A stretch of 16,390 bases of DNA, from NCBI GenBank assembly GCA_018676385.1, contig JABHEX010000334.1, positions 1-16,390 of the forward strand. Direction: 5' to 3'. The notes under the pieces were generated by a model. It was not told the origin of the DNA and ran no database searches. It was given only the letters and a program-made list of their open reading frames with translations. Positions 6,277 to 14,796 of the stretch are shown here, one piece after another; position 1 is the first letter of the stretch; each line of letters begins with the position of its first letter. This DNA comes from Akkermansiaceae bacterium. Its GTDB lineage: Bacteria > Verrucomicrobiota > Verrucomicrobiia > Verrucomicrobiales > Akkermansiaceae. The position numbers were made by a program, and so were the translations under genes.

Positions 6277-8301
6277 ATGAAAATTATTCTCACCATCCTA
6301 GGCTCACTTGCCATCGCTTCAGCTCTCTCTGCTAAGGAGTTTTCCCAGCAAACCGTTCGCAGTACGAGTAATCAAATCGATCAGCTAGTCGCTGCCCATC
6401 TGCAGAAAAATGATGTTATGGCAAATCCGGTGATTGACGACGGCACTTTCGTCCGCCGCGCATATATCGCCATAACAGGCCGTATCCCCACCGCCGACGA
6501 AGCCCGCACCTTCCTTACCAACAAAGATACCAACAAACGACGCTCTTTGATCGATGACCTAATTCACTCAAAAGGCCACGAGTCCACCATGTTCAACTTC
6601 TGGGCAGATCTACTCCGCCTGAAAACCAATGAGGAAAATTACGGACTCGGTTGGCACGTCTGGATCCGCAAAGCCGTGGAAGACAATATGCCATATGACA
6701 AATTCGTCCACGCCATGATCAGTTCAGAGGGAACCGCTGCTGACAACCCCGCCGTGGGCTATTACGTCCGCGACCGCGGTATGCTCTTAGACAACATCAG
6801 CAACACCGCACAGGTCTTCCTTGGCACTCAAATCGGCTGCGCCCAGTGCCACGACCACCCGTTCGAGGACGTCACTCAAAAGCAGTATTACGAATTCGCC
6901 GCCTTCGCCGGAGGCACAGTCTACAAAAGTGAGGCAGCCCGAGATCTGGTACGCAAGATGACCATGCACACCATGAAGGAAAATGGCGCTAACATCAGTG
7001 ACCGACGCAACAAGAAAAAGCGTGACAAAAATATGGGCATGGCAAAAAAAACAGGCCGCGACTACGCCAATATCTTCAAATACTACCAGCGCAATTCCGT
7101 CACAGACAGCCCTAGCCAAAAGCTCAAACTCCCGCACGATTACCAATACAACGACGGCAAACCCGGTGAAGTCGTCGCCCCAAAAACGTATTTCGGTGCC
7201 TCCGTCAGCAACGTCAAACCCGAAGAACGCCGCAAGGTATTTGCCGACTGGATCACCGACCGGAAAAACCCCTACTTCACCAAGGTCATCGTCAACCGCC
7301 TGTGGTCAGAAGTCTTTGGCCGTGGCATCGTCGAACCCGTCGACGACTGGTCGGAGACAACCACCGTCTCCCACCCCGAACTCATCGACTACCTCTGCAA
7401 GGTAATGGTTGCCACCGATTACGATGTGAAGCAGTTCATGCGCGTGCTCTACCACACCCGCCTGTTCGAAAGCGCCGTCGCCGCACAGGAAGCAAAAATG
7501 GGCGCAAGCTTCGATTTCCGTGGACCAGTCCTGCGCCGCATGTCCGCCGAGGAAATCCACGACTCGTTCATCACTCTCGAGTTCGGTAATAAAGACAGCA
7601 CCGTCAACCGCAAGATGGAGACCCAATGGGAAAGCTACGTTGAAAGCACCAAAAAACTCTTCAGCATGCCCGTCACCCAGCTCATCGCCCTGAACAAAGC
7701 GACCGATCAGGCAGAAAAAAAATTCTACGCCGACCGCACCGCCGCTCGTAAGCTCAAGGTTGCCATGGATAAAGCCAAAGCCGAAGGCAATACCGAAAAA
7801 GCCAATAAGCTTCAGGCCGAACTGCGCCAAAAATACTCCAAAGCAAAACGTAAATCTGACTCAATGAGCATGCAAGGAGGCCAGAGCGCCATGGTCAGTA
7901 TGGTCATGCAACGCGCCCTTCGCACCCGCGGAAGTCTCACCCTTCGCGCATCCGAAAAAGCCGCCCCGTCTAAGCCAGAAGGATTCATGCGCCAGTTCGG
8001 CTCCTCCGACCGCGAAGCCCCCGAAGGCTCACACACGCAGGCATCCATCCCACAGGTCCTCACCCTGCTCAATGGCCGTGAAGTATCCTCCATGACCGAT
8101 GGCAAAGGCCTTCTCGCTCGCAACCTACGCGATGCAAGATCATCCTCTGAGAAACTTAACACTCTGTTCCTCTCCATCTACGGCACCATGCCCACAGCCG
8201 GCGAGCGTCAGCGCTATGGCTCCATGATGAATTCAACACGCGATGTTCAGGCGCTCTCTAAAGCCATGATCAACTCCAAACGCTTTCTCTTTGTGCAGTA
8301 A
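6277..8301 (+). CDS. DUF1549/DUF1553 exported protein with a CxxCH motif
   Basis: A 674-residue exported protein of the PSCyt2 (DUF1549) plus PSD1 (DUF1553) architecture, abundant in Planctomycetes and Verrucomicrobia and of unproven function. The signal peptide is MKIILTILGSLAIASALSA. DUF1549 spans about 33-215 (FVRRAYIAITGRIPTADEA) and ends in GCAQCHDHPFEDVTQKQYYE. Its single CAQCH (188-192) is a potential heme c site. DUF1553 starts near 315 (ERRKVFADWITDRKNPYF, VNRLWSEVFGRGIVEP) and closes with the typical SKRFLFVQ end. Between about 475 and 530 lies a Lys/Ala-rich, probably coiled-coil stretch. The start is ATG 6277, since the frame extends upstream only through an implausible TTG (6229). 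It lies 54 bp before the DUF1501 gene, its usual partner. Confidence 0.92.
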   Translation: MKIILTILGSLAIASALSAKEFSQQTVRSTSNQIDQLVAAHLQKNDVMANPVIDDGTFVRRAYIAITGRIPTADEARTFLTNKDTNKRRSLIDDLIHSKGHESTMFNFWADLLRLKTNEENYGLGWHVWIRKAVEDNMPYDKFVHAMISSEGTAADNPAVGYYVRDRGMLLDNISNTAQVFLGTQIGCAQCHDHPFEDVTQKQYYEFAAFAGGTVYKSEAARDLVRKMTMHTMKENGANISDRRNKKKRDKNMGMAKKTGRDYANIFKYYQRNSVTDSPSQKLKLPHDYQYNDGKPGEVVAPKTYFGASVSNVKPEERRKVFADWITDRKNPYFTKVIVNRLWSEVFGRGIVEPVDDWSETTTVSHPELIDYLCKVMVATDYDVKQFMRVLYHTRLFESAVAAQEAKMGASFDFRGPVLRRMSAEEIHDSFITLEFGNKDSTVNRKMETQWESYVESTKKLFSMPVTQLIALNKATDQAEKKFYADRTAARKLKVAMDKAKAEGNTEKANKLQAELRQKYSKAKRKSDSMSMQGGQSAMVSMVMQRALRTRGSLTLRASEKAAPSKPEGFMRQFGSSDREAPEGSHTQASIPQVLTLLNGREVSSMTDGKGLLARNLRDARSSSEKLNTLFLSIYGTMPTAGERQRYGSMMNSTRDVQALSKAMINSKRFLFVQ

Positions 8302-8355
8302 CACATATCCTTGGCCTACTCTTAATCGTACACGTAATCTTAACCTCATCTTCCC

Positions 8356-9672
8356 ATGTCCCATAATCAACTCGACGAACTCTCACGCCGCGGATTCCTC
8401 GCAACCACCGCCAAGTCATGCTTCGGCCTGACCATCGGTGGAGCCGCAGCCAATTTCTTTTCCTCGCAAACAGCATCCGCTGCACCCAAAGTGCTCGCAG
8501 CAGGTGGAGGCCAAGCGAAAAGCGTAATCTACCTCTTCATGTCCGGCGGCATGACCCACATCGATACCCTCGACCCTAAGTCAAGCGCCAGCTCCGATGT
8601 CCGGGGTGACACCAAATCCATCGGCACCAACGTCAACGGCATCCAACTCGGCCACACTCTGCCCAACCTAGCCAAACAAATGGACAAAGTCGCCCTGATC
8701 CGCTCGATGACTTCCACCCAAGGCGCCCACGCACAAGGAAGGTATTTCATGCGCACCGGCTATTCCCCACGTTCGAGCATCGTACACCCGGCACCAGGCG
8801 CGTGGACCAACCAGCTGATGGGCGACACCGGCAAACAAATCCCCGACTACATCACCGTGAACTGCGGTAGCGGTCACCCAGGTGCCGGATTTATGGAGGC
8901 CAAATACGGTCCACTTCCCATTGGCGATGCCATGGCAGGCCTGCAAAACAGCAAACCTGCAAAGTACACGAATGAGGAACAATTTCACAAACAACTCGAT
9001 CTCCGCCAACAACTCGACCAGGAGTTCGATAAGAAATACGCCAAAGGCCAAAAGCATGTGCGCGACTACAGCCAAGCATTCGAGGCAGCCGTCAAGCTGA
9101 TGAAGTCCAAGGACCTCGAAGCCTTTGATCTCAGCCAAGAAGGTAAGGCAGCCCATATGCTCTACGGCCCAAGCCGCTTTGGAAAAGGTGTCCTGCTCGC
9201 ACGCCGACTCGTCGAGCGTGGCGTCCGCTTCGTCGAAGTGGAATACAGCGGATTCGACTGGCACAACGACTTTGCAGGAGAAATGGAAAGCAAGATGCCC
9301 GCTCTCGACCAAGCACTCGCCGGCCTACTCAAGGACCTCGAGGTCAAAGGCCTGCTCGACAGCACCCTCGTCGTGCTCGGCACCGAGTTCGGGCGGTCTC
9401 CTAAGATCAACAGCAACGCCGGACGCAACCACTATCCAAAAGCCTTCTCCACCCTCATGGCAGGTGGCGGCATCAAGGGCGGCCAAGTCTACGGTGCTAC
9501 CGACAAAACAGCAGCAGCCGTCACCAAAGACAAAGTCTCCGCACCCGACTTCAACGCCACCATCGGCCACGCCCTCGGCATCGCGCACGACAAAGTCATC
9601 TACTCGCCAACAAAGCGCCCATTCCGCATGGGTGCCCGCGAAGGCAAGCCGATCACCAAGCTGTTCACGTAG
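8356..9672 (+). CDS. DUF1501 Tat-exported protein
   Basis: A 438-residue protein with a twin-arginine signal, SRRGFLATTAKSCFGL (Arg11-Arg12), then a hydrophobic stretch and an ASAAP cleavage region, so it is probably exported folded. DUF1501 has an alkaline-phosphatase/sulfatase-like fold. Here KSVIYLFMSGGMTHIDTLDP (54-73) marks the start of the domain. GTEFGRSP, GRNHYPKAFS and AGGGIKGGQVYGATD near the C-terminus are the family hallmarks. The reaction is not established. In this phylum it nearly always follows a DUF1549/DUF1553 gene, as here, and the two are likely one functional pair in the envelope. Its TAG stop (9670-9672) lies at the outer edge of the palindromic repeat, whose end supplies those bases. 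Confidence 0.93.
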   Translation: MSHNQLDELSRRGFLATTAKSCFGLTIGGAAANFFSSQTASAAPKVLAAGGGQAKSVIYLFMSGGMTHIDTLDPKSSASSDVRGDTKSIGTNVNGIQLGHTLPNLAKQMDKVALIRSMTSTQGAHAQGRYFMRTGYSPRSSIVHPAPGAWTNQLMGDTGKQIPDYITVNCGSGHPGAGFMEAKYGPLPIGDAMAGLQNSKPAKYTNEEQFHKQLDLRQQLDQEFDKKYAKGQKHVRDYSQAFEAAVKLMKSKDLEAFDLSQEGKAAHMLYGPSRFGKGVLLARRLVERGVRFVEVEYSGFDWHNDFAGEMESKMPALDQALAGLLKDLEVKGLLDSTLVVLGTEFGRSPKINSNAGRNHYPKAFSTLMAGGGIKGGQVYGATDKTAAAVTKDKVSAPDFNATIGHALGIAHDKVIYSPTKRPFRMGAREGKPITKLFT

Positions 9673-9799
9673 GGAGCGTGGACAACATGCCCTCCGTAGC
9701 TTCACGCGAAGGAGGGTCCTGTCGCCCGGCAACATGGGCTCACTCATGTATAGCTACTCCACATGAGTAGACAGTGGACAGGATTGTCCACACTCCCTA
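9670..9799. repeat. Palindromic intergenic repeat, copy 1 (MITE/REP-like)
   Basis: About 130 bp bounded by inverted ends: TAGGGAGCGTGGACAA (9670-9685) and the complement of 9784-9799, matching at 15 of 16 positions. Inside are CCCTCC/GGAGGG (9690-9695 and 9711-9716) with a nested CTTC-ACGC-GAAG, ACTCATGT/ACATGAGT (9742-9749 and 9761-9768), and GTGGACA-ggat-TGTCCAC (9774-9791). The right part (from about 9708) aligns with copy 2 after the hydrolase gene, sharing CTGTCGCCCGGCAAC and TAGACnGTGGACA. It has no open frame of its own, and may also act as a transcript-end structure. No flanking target duplication is obvious. Confidence 0.8.
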
Positions 9800-9809
9800 G
9801 CATGCTTCC

Positions 9810-10760
9810 ATGAAAACACACTCGCTCACACTTTTCATCATAGCCAGCATCATCGCCCTTACCCCCACGGTGTCCGCCCAGAAAGCCGCACCCAAGAAAA
9901 AGAAAGCCACCGGCTACGCTGCCTCCGTCCCCAAGGCCACCCACTCTGCTGTCCGCTACGGAACACACGATCGCCACATCCTCGACTTCTGGAAAGCCAA
10001 GTCGGACACCCCCACCCCACTCGTCCTTGTCATCCACGGCGGTGGCTGGTCAGGTGGCAGCAAGGAACGCCTCGACCGCTTCGCCGATACCCAGGCACTG
10101 CTCAAAGCAGGCATCTCAGTCGTCGCTATCAACTACCGCTTAATGAGGCACTCCCAGGATGTCTCCCCACCTGTCAAGGCACCGCTTCACGACGCCGCCC
10201 GTGCCCTACAATTCGTCCGCAGCAAAGCTAAGGAGTGGAATATCGATCCATCACGCATCGGAGCCGCCGGTGGATCCGCAGGCGCCTGCTCCAGCCTCTG
10301 GCTCGCCTACCACGACGACCTCGCTGACCCGAAAAGCAAGAACCCGGTGGCACGCGAATCGTCCCGACTCCACTGCGCCGCCGTCATCGGCCCACAAACG
10401 ACCCTCGACCCAAAACAAATGGTCGAATGGACGCCGAACAGCCGCTACGGCGGCCACGCATTCGGCAAAAAGAACTTCGCTGAGTTTCTAGCCGATCGCG
10501 AAAAAATCCTCCCATGGATCGCTGAGTATTCCCCCTACGCCCTAGTCAGCAAAGGCGACCCCCCAGTCTACATGATCTTCAACAACACCCCAGGCATCGG
10601 CAAAGAACAAAAAGACCCAACCCACACCGCCAACTTCGGAGTCAAACTCCAGGAACATTGCCACAAGCTAGGGCTGGAATGCCAAGTCGTCTACCCCGGT
10701 GCCCCGGACGTCAAACACAAGCCCCCCACCGACTACCTCATCGCCATGCTCACTCGCTAA
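9810..10760 (+). CDS. Exported alpha/beta hydrolase (esterase/lipase-like)
   Basis: A 316-residue serine hydrolase of the esterase/lipase type (BD-FAE or hormone-sensitive-lipase-like). A signal peptide covers residues 1-23 (cleavage near VSA-Q) and is followed by a Lys-rich linker. The oxyanion motif HGGGW sits at 76-80 and the nucleophile elbow GGSAG at 154-158 with Ser156. The catalytic His is probably His303 (APDVKH) or His272; I cannot choose between them. The acid residue is not assigned. Likely role: cleaving ester bonds of polysaccharide side groups or lipids outside the cytoplasm; the substrate is unknown. The start is ATG 9810, 10 bp after the repeat element. The DUF1501 gene upstream runs in the same direction, but the repeat separates them by 137 bp. 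Convergent alaS lies 99 bp beyond its stop. Confidence 0.88.
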   Translation: MKTHSLTLFIIASIIALTPTVSAQKAAPKKKKATGYAASVPKATHSAVRYGTHDRHILDFWKAKSDTPTPLVLVIHGGGWSGGSKERLDRFADTQALLKAGISVVAINYRLMRHSQDVSPPVKAPLHDAARALQFVRSKAKEWNIDPSRIGAAGGSAGACSSLWLAYHDDLADPKSKNPVARESSRLHCAAVIGPQTTLDPKQMVEWTPNSRYGGHAFGKKNFAEFLADREKILPWIAEYSPYALVSKGDPPVYMIFNNTPGIGKEQKDPTHTANFGVKLQEHCHKLGLECQVVYPGAPDVKHKPPTDYLIAMLTR

Positions 10761-10854
10761 GGAGGGGCGACACTCCTGTCGCCCGGCAACCCTAGCCACT
10801 CATGCATGAATAATTCACAAGGATAGACGGTGGACAAGAGTGTCCACCCTCCCT
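10761..10854. repeat. Palindromic intergenic repeat, copy 2, between convergent genes
   Basis: It starts directly after the hydrolase stop and ends 5 bp before the alaS stop. It carries two strong stem-loops: GGGCGACA-ctcc-TGTCGCCC (10765-10784) and GGTGGACA-agag-TGTCCACC (10829-10848). Each has an outer GGAG or CTCC flank, so the two halves are inverted relatives of each other (19 of 24 positions match). A TCATGCATGA palindrome (10800-10809) lies between them. The arrangement resembles a BIME-type pair of REP units, and its place between convergent genes suits a two-way terminator or mRNA 3' stabiliser. Confidence 0.82.
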
Positions 10855-10859
10855 ATCCC

Positions 10860-13673
10860 CTAAAACTTCGCTGCCGCGGCTGCCTTCAACTCCTCTGCCT
10901 TATCCCTTTCAGGTGCTGCACCCCGTGCCATGTCGGGCTTGCCGCCGCCTTTTCCTCCGGCGATGGGGCCGAGTTCCTGGATGAGTTTTCCTGCTGCGAG
11001 ACCGTTCGCCTGTGCCTGGCTGCCACAAAAGGCACCGAGGTGGAGTCGGCTGCCGTCATCAACAATCAAGAAAGCAGCTCCCTCGAACTGTTTTTTCTTC
11101 AGTCCGTTGAGTAACTCCTGAAGCAAATTGGCTGGGCCTTCAAAAACCTCAGCGATGTTGCCACCACTTTCTAACAAACCAGCAAGAGCCTCGTCCGCCA
11201 TTTTTGCGGCGGCACCTGACTGGGCTTTCTTGAGTTTTTTCTCGGCACTCACTCCTGCGGCACGCAACCCCTCGATATGCTGCCTGAACTGCTTGAAAGT
11301 GGCGTTGATCTGATGAAAATCACCACCCTCAACGAGCATGGCTCCCATAATGTGAGGAAACTGGGGAAACTCAACTTTGTCTTCACCCAGTTCAGCGAGT
11401 GCGGCGTTTGCTTTATCCAGCTTCGTGCGTAGTTCATCGCCTTCGGCATCGGCGTGTTCGACTTGCTCGCCCATCCACTGCCAGGCGGCCTCGCCGCAAA
11501 CGGCTTCTATCCGGCGAATGCCGGATGCGATCGCACCTTCGGATTTGATTTTGAAAATACCTAGGTCCGCGGTGTTTTTTACGTGGGCTCCACCACAAAG
11601 CTCCATTGAGTAACCATCTAATTGACCGGCCTCACCACCGACCTGCACAACACGTACAACGTCGCCGTATTTATCACCAAAGAATTGCTGGATGTCTTTA
11701 CGACCTTGAATACTAGCATGCTCAACTTCGGTCCATGAGACGGTGTCGCCGGCACCGATCCATGCGTTGACCTTTTCCTCGATAGCTTCGAGCTTATCAT
11801 TGGAAACAGCTCCGCAGTTGAAGTCGAAACGCAGTCGGGTCCGACTCACTAGCGATCCTTGCTGCGATGCGTCCTCGGAAACAATTTCATGCAGTGCCAG
11901 GTGAAGTAAGTGGGTGGCGGTGTGATGTGCTTCGATAGGTCGACGTCGATCGGTTTCCAAGCTAAGCGTGATTGTGTCGCCTACGATGATATTTGCTTCT
12001 ATCGAAACCGAATGCGCACGTGCCTCGCCAAGCTGCTGCACGGCAGTTACATGAAAGTCCTCACCCTCGTGCGTGAGTGTTCCTTGGTCGCCCATCTGGC
12101 CACCCATTTCGACGTAAAATGGTGTCTTATCGGTGATCACTAACAGGTGATCCGGTTGCTGGTGAATCTCAAGCACCGTGGCTTCGGATGTATCTTCTTC
12201 AAACCCAGTAAACTCCGTCACGGCATCGGTGGAAATATCGGCAGCACGGACAAGCTCACGTGTTCGGGCGGCACGACCTTTCTCACGCTGCTCTTCCATC
12301 AGCTGATTGAATTTCTTCATATCCACCTTCATACCACGCTCTTCGCATAGCAACTCGGTGAGGTCGATGGGGAATCCGAAGGTGTCGTAAAGCTGGAAGG
12401 CAAACGCACCATCAAGCTGGTCACCTCCCTCGGCGACCTTTTGCTCAAACATCGCAAGCCCTCGGTCGAGCGTCTCGTTAAAACTCGTTTCCTCGCGATG
12501 AAGATTCTCTTTGATCGCATCAGCCCGCTCAGCAAGCTCAGGGAATACACCTGACATCTGATCAACTAGCGTATCGACCAGTTCAGGCATGAACGGTTTA
12601 TCACCGGAAAACCCGAGTGTCCTGCCATAGCGTACGGCACGACGCAAGATTCGGCGCAGCACGTAATTCCGACCGTTATTACCTAACAAAATACCGTCAG
12701 CCAGTGAGAACGACAGCGTGCGGATGTGGTCGGCAATCACGCGGAAGGCAATCGCTTCCTTCATCTCGTCGGACAGCGTGGACTTATCAGCCTCGACGGA
12801 TTCCGGGTAGATGTCGTTGTATTTTCTACCGCTGAGTTCCTCCAGCTTACGGAAGATCGGCTGGAAGGCATCGGTCGCGTAGTTGGTTGGTTTTTTGGAA
12901 AAGTCCTTAAACCCATCAGTGCCCTGATAGATCGAAACCGCACGCTCAAAGCCCATGCCGGTATCAACATGTTTAGCGGGAAGATCGCGGAACGAACCAT
13001 CGGCCTCGGCATTGTATTGAATGAACACGAGGTTCCAGATCTCGATGCAGAGATCGGAGTCCATGTTGACTAACTTACCATCGGTATCGCCATTCGGTGT
13101 TAGATCGACGTGCAGTTCCGAGCACGGACCGCAAGGCCCGGTCTCACCCATCATCCAGAAGTTGTCCTTCACGTTGCCGTTAACAATCTGGCGCTTCGGA
13201 TCGCATCCCTGTTTTTCAAACAAAGCCGCCCAAAAATCATATGCCTCCTGATCGAATTGTCCCGGGTCACCTTCTCCCGGCATGTAAACGGTTGCGTAGA
13301 GTCGGTCGGCAGGAAACCCCCAACGTTCGACCACAAGCTCCCATGCCCACTCGATGGCTTCCTTTTTGAAGTAGTCACCAAACGACCAGTTACCGAGCAT
13401 CTCGAACATCGTGTGGTGGTAGGTATCGTAACCGACATCCTCCAGATCGTTGTGCTTACCACCGGCACGAATACACTTCTGGGTATCAGCCGCACGTGGT
13501 GGCGAGTAAGGTGCTTTTTCCGTTCCTAAGAAATACGGCACAAACTGGTTCATGCCCGCATTAGTAAACAGCAGTCCAGGGCTCTGCGGCATTAGCGAAG
13601 CCGAGGGCACGATGGTGTGTTGCTTTTCCTTGAAGAAATCGAGGAAGCTTTGGCGGATTTCAGAAGCGGTCAT
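10860..13673 (-). CDS. alaS: Alanine-tRNA ligase
   Basis: AlaS charges tRNA-Ala with alanine and hydrolyses wrongly made Ser- or Gly-tRNA-Ala. The 937 residues are complete, and longer than the 876 of E. coli. The class II catalytic core is at the N-terminus: LLFTNAGMNQFVPYFLG (34-50), RAADTQKCIRAGGKHNDLEDVG (60-81), HHTMFEMLGNWSFGDYF (86-102), and a motif 3 region GNNGRNYVLRRILRRAVRYG (331-350). The editing domain has HHTATHLLH with His584 and His588 and CGGAH with Cys693 and His697, the four zinc ligands, so proofreading should be intact. The C-terminal region (about 750-937) is the usual coiled-coil plus C-Ala part with the Gly-rich GGKGGGKPDMARGA motif. The start is ATG 13673. The glycosyltransferase gene lies 72 bp upstream on the same strand, so shared transcription is possible. 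Confidence 0.98.
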   Translation of the reverse strand: MTASEIRQSFLDFFKEKQHTIVPSASLMPQSPGLLFTNAGMNQFVPYFLGTEKAPYSPPRAADTQKCIRAGGKHNDLEDVGYDTYHHTMFEMLGNWSFGDYFKKEAIEWAWELVVERWGFPADRLYATVYMPGEGDPGQFDQEAYDFWAALFEKQGCDPKRQIVNGNVKDNFWMMGETGPCGPCSELHVDLTPNGDTDGKLVNMDSDLCIEIWNLVFIQYNAEADGSFRDLPAKHVDTGMGFERAVSIYQGTDGFKDFSKKPTNYATDAFQPIFRKLEELSGRKYNDIYPESVEADKSTLSDEMKEAIAFRVIADHIRTLSFSLADGILLGNNGRNYVLRRILRRAVRYGRTLGFSGDKPFMPELVDTLVDQMSGVFPELAERADAIKENLHREETSFNETLDRGLAMFEQKVAEGGDQLDGAFAFQLYDTFGFPIDLTELLCEERGMKVDMKKFNQLMEEQREKGRAARTRELVRAADISTDAVTEFTGFEEDTSEATVLEIHQQPDHLLVITDKTPFYVEMGGQMGDQGTLTHEGEDFHVTAVQQLGEARAHSVSIEANIIVGDTITLSLETDRRRPIEAHHTATHLLHLALHEIVSEDASQQGSLVSRTRLRFDFNCGAVSNDKLEAIEEKVNAWIGAGDTVSWTEVEHASIQGRKDIQQFFGDKYGDVVRVVQVGGEAGQLDGYSMELCGGAHVKNTADLGIFKIKSEGAIASGIRRIEAVCGEAAWQWMGEQVEHADAEGDELRTKLDKANAALAELGEDKVEFPQFPHIMGAMLVEGGDFHQINATFKQFRQHIEGLRAAGVSAEKKLKKAQSGAAAKMADEALAGLLESGGNIAEVFEGPANLLQELLNGLKKKQFEGAAFLIVDDGSRLHLGAFCGSQAQANGLAAGKLIQELGPIAGGKGGGKPDMARGAAPERDKAEELKAAAAAKF

Positions 13674-13745
13674 GGTGATGGGAGTGATCGGTGGTCGGTC
13701 GCAGCTATTGGCGCTGATAAGGGAAGATGGGGACAGAGTAAAGTC

Positions 13746-14675
13746 TCAGTTGCTCAAGCCATTGAGCAGATCTTGCCAGGATTCCGACTCTTGAGCGTAG
13801 GTAAACAAGGGTGCACGGGTTGCGAGCTGCTTTTTCAGCAGGGCGTAAAACTCCAGGCCATTGGCTGTTTTTTCTAGCATGTTTACTAGTGCGTCCAAGT
13901 CATTCGATGGAAACAGTCCCGCGTAATCCTCGCCCAGCATGCCGATATTTCCAGAAATGGCACTGGCGACCACTGGCAATCCCATAGTGACTGCCTCGCA
14001 GATGGCATTGGCACCACCCTCTTGAAATGAGGTGTTGAGTAGAACTCCGGCGCTCGACATCGCATCGAGCATGGTGTCGTGAGAAAAGATTCCGTGTTCG
14101 ATGACGTTCTCTGAGCCGGTCGATGTGCATTCGCCGTAGTGATGAATTTCCAATGCTGGGGAGATTTTCTCCGCAGCAGCATGCGCGAGTTCAGGATTTT
14201 TTTCCTGCCGCATGTTACCGGCCATCATAATTTTAAAACCATCCTTACTGGGCGCATGTAGCAATCCTTCTGGAAGTGTCACACTGGGATGGATAACACA
14301 TGTCTTTTTCCTAAAAATTTTAGGCACTTGTTTCAGCGATGCTTCATGCAGCACCACCAGACGCTCAGCCAACATCATCGAGGCCCACGCTGCAGAATCT
14401 TCATCACTACTATCCGGATGATTAATATCCGTTCCTGTTAGGATAATAATCAATTTCGAGCTCGGATTAAGTTCACAGAATCGCACAATGGCATTCGCAC
14501 TCTTCCGAGCATTAAGGGCAATCATGACCTCCGCCTCCTCACCAGAATATTCCCGCTCACTATAGGTCACCCGATATCCGCCACCACTCAAAATTTTTCC
14601 CAACCGCACCGCCGTAACAGAATTACCCTGACCTGTATGATCAGCGTATGGTGAGTGAATCAATAGATTGGACAT
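13746..14675 (-). CDS. TIGR04348-type glycosyltransferase, SenB-like
   Basis: A 309-residue GT-B fold transferase, probably cytoplasmic, with no signal or membrane segment. The N-terminal half carries GNSVTA (17-22), ALNARKSANAI (53-63) and LTGTDI (79-84). The C-terminal half has GNMRQEKNP (153-161) and SFQEGGANAICEAVTMGLP (216-234) with the donor-binding Glu motif, then GNIGMLGEDYAGLFP. These match, as I recall them, the TIGR04348 family. One member, SenB, makes a selenosugar from selenophosphate and a UDP-sugar in selenoneine synthesis. Function by transfer is not secure: no senA or SelD-like gene is in the window, and other substrates are possible. The start is ATG 14675; a fair promoter lies 29-57 bp upstream. 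alaS follows after 72 bp. Confidence 0.82.
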   Translation of the reverse strand: MSNLLIHSPYADHTGQGNSVTAVRLGKILSGGGYRVTYSEREYSGEEAEVMIALNARKSANAIVRFCELNPSSKLIIILTGTDINHPDSSDEDSAAWASMMLAERLVVLHEASLKQVPKIFRKKTCVIHPSVTLPEGLLHAPSKDGFKIMMAGNMRQEKNPELAHAAAEKISPALEIHHYGECTSTGSENVIEHGIFSHDTMLDAMSSAGVLLNTSFQEGGANAICEAVTMGLPVVASAISGNIGMLGEDYAGLFPSNDLDALVNMLEKTANGLEFYALLKKQLATRAPLFTYAQESESWQDLLNGLSN

Positions 14676-14703
14676 AAATAAACGATGTACTTGCAGTAGC
14701 AGG

Positions 14704-14732
14704 ATTATCCCATGTGGCTATGGAGGGTGCAA
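14704..14732 (-). promoter_or_regulatory. Possible sigma70-type promoter for the glycosyltransferase gene
   Basis: On the minus strand a -35-like TTGCAC (14727-14732) and a -10-like GATAAT (14704-14709) are separated by exactly 17 bp. The leader to ATG 14675 would be about 20 bases. The -10 matches five of six consensus bases, the -35 only three. The spacer (14676-14796) is divergent with the sulfatase gene; I see no comparably good promoter for that gene. Confidence 0.35.
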
Positions 14733-14796
14733 ATACAATCACGCATCATCCCGTTTTGTGCTGTTCAATCCATGAGTGATTTAGAGAATGGTTTTT

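Noticed and set aside
8668..9312. 214-residue antisense frame inside the DUF1501 gene
   Set aside because: GC-rich coding regions often give long antisense frames. Its composition (Leu/His/Ala-rich, no motif) fits a shadow of DUF1501.
9670..10854. Composite transposon carrying the hydrolase gene
   Set aside because: The two repeats differ in length and ends, there is no transposase, and the hydrolase has codon use like its neighbours, so independent copies of a small repeat are more likely.
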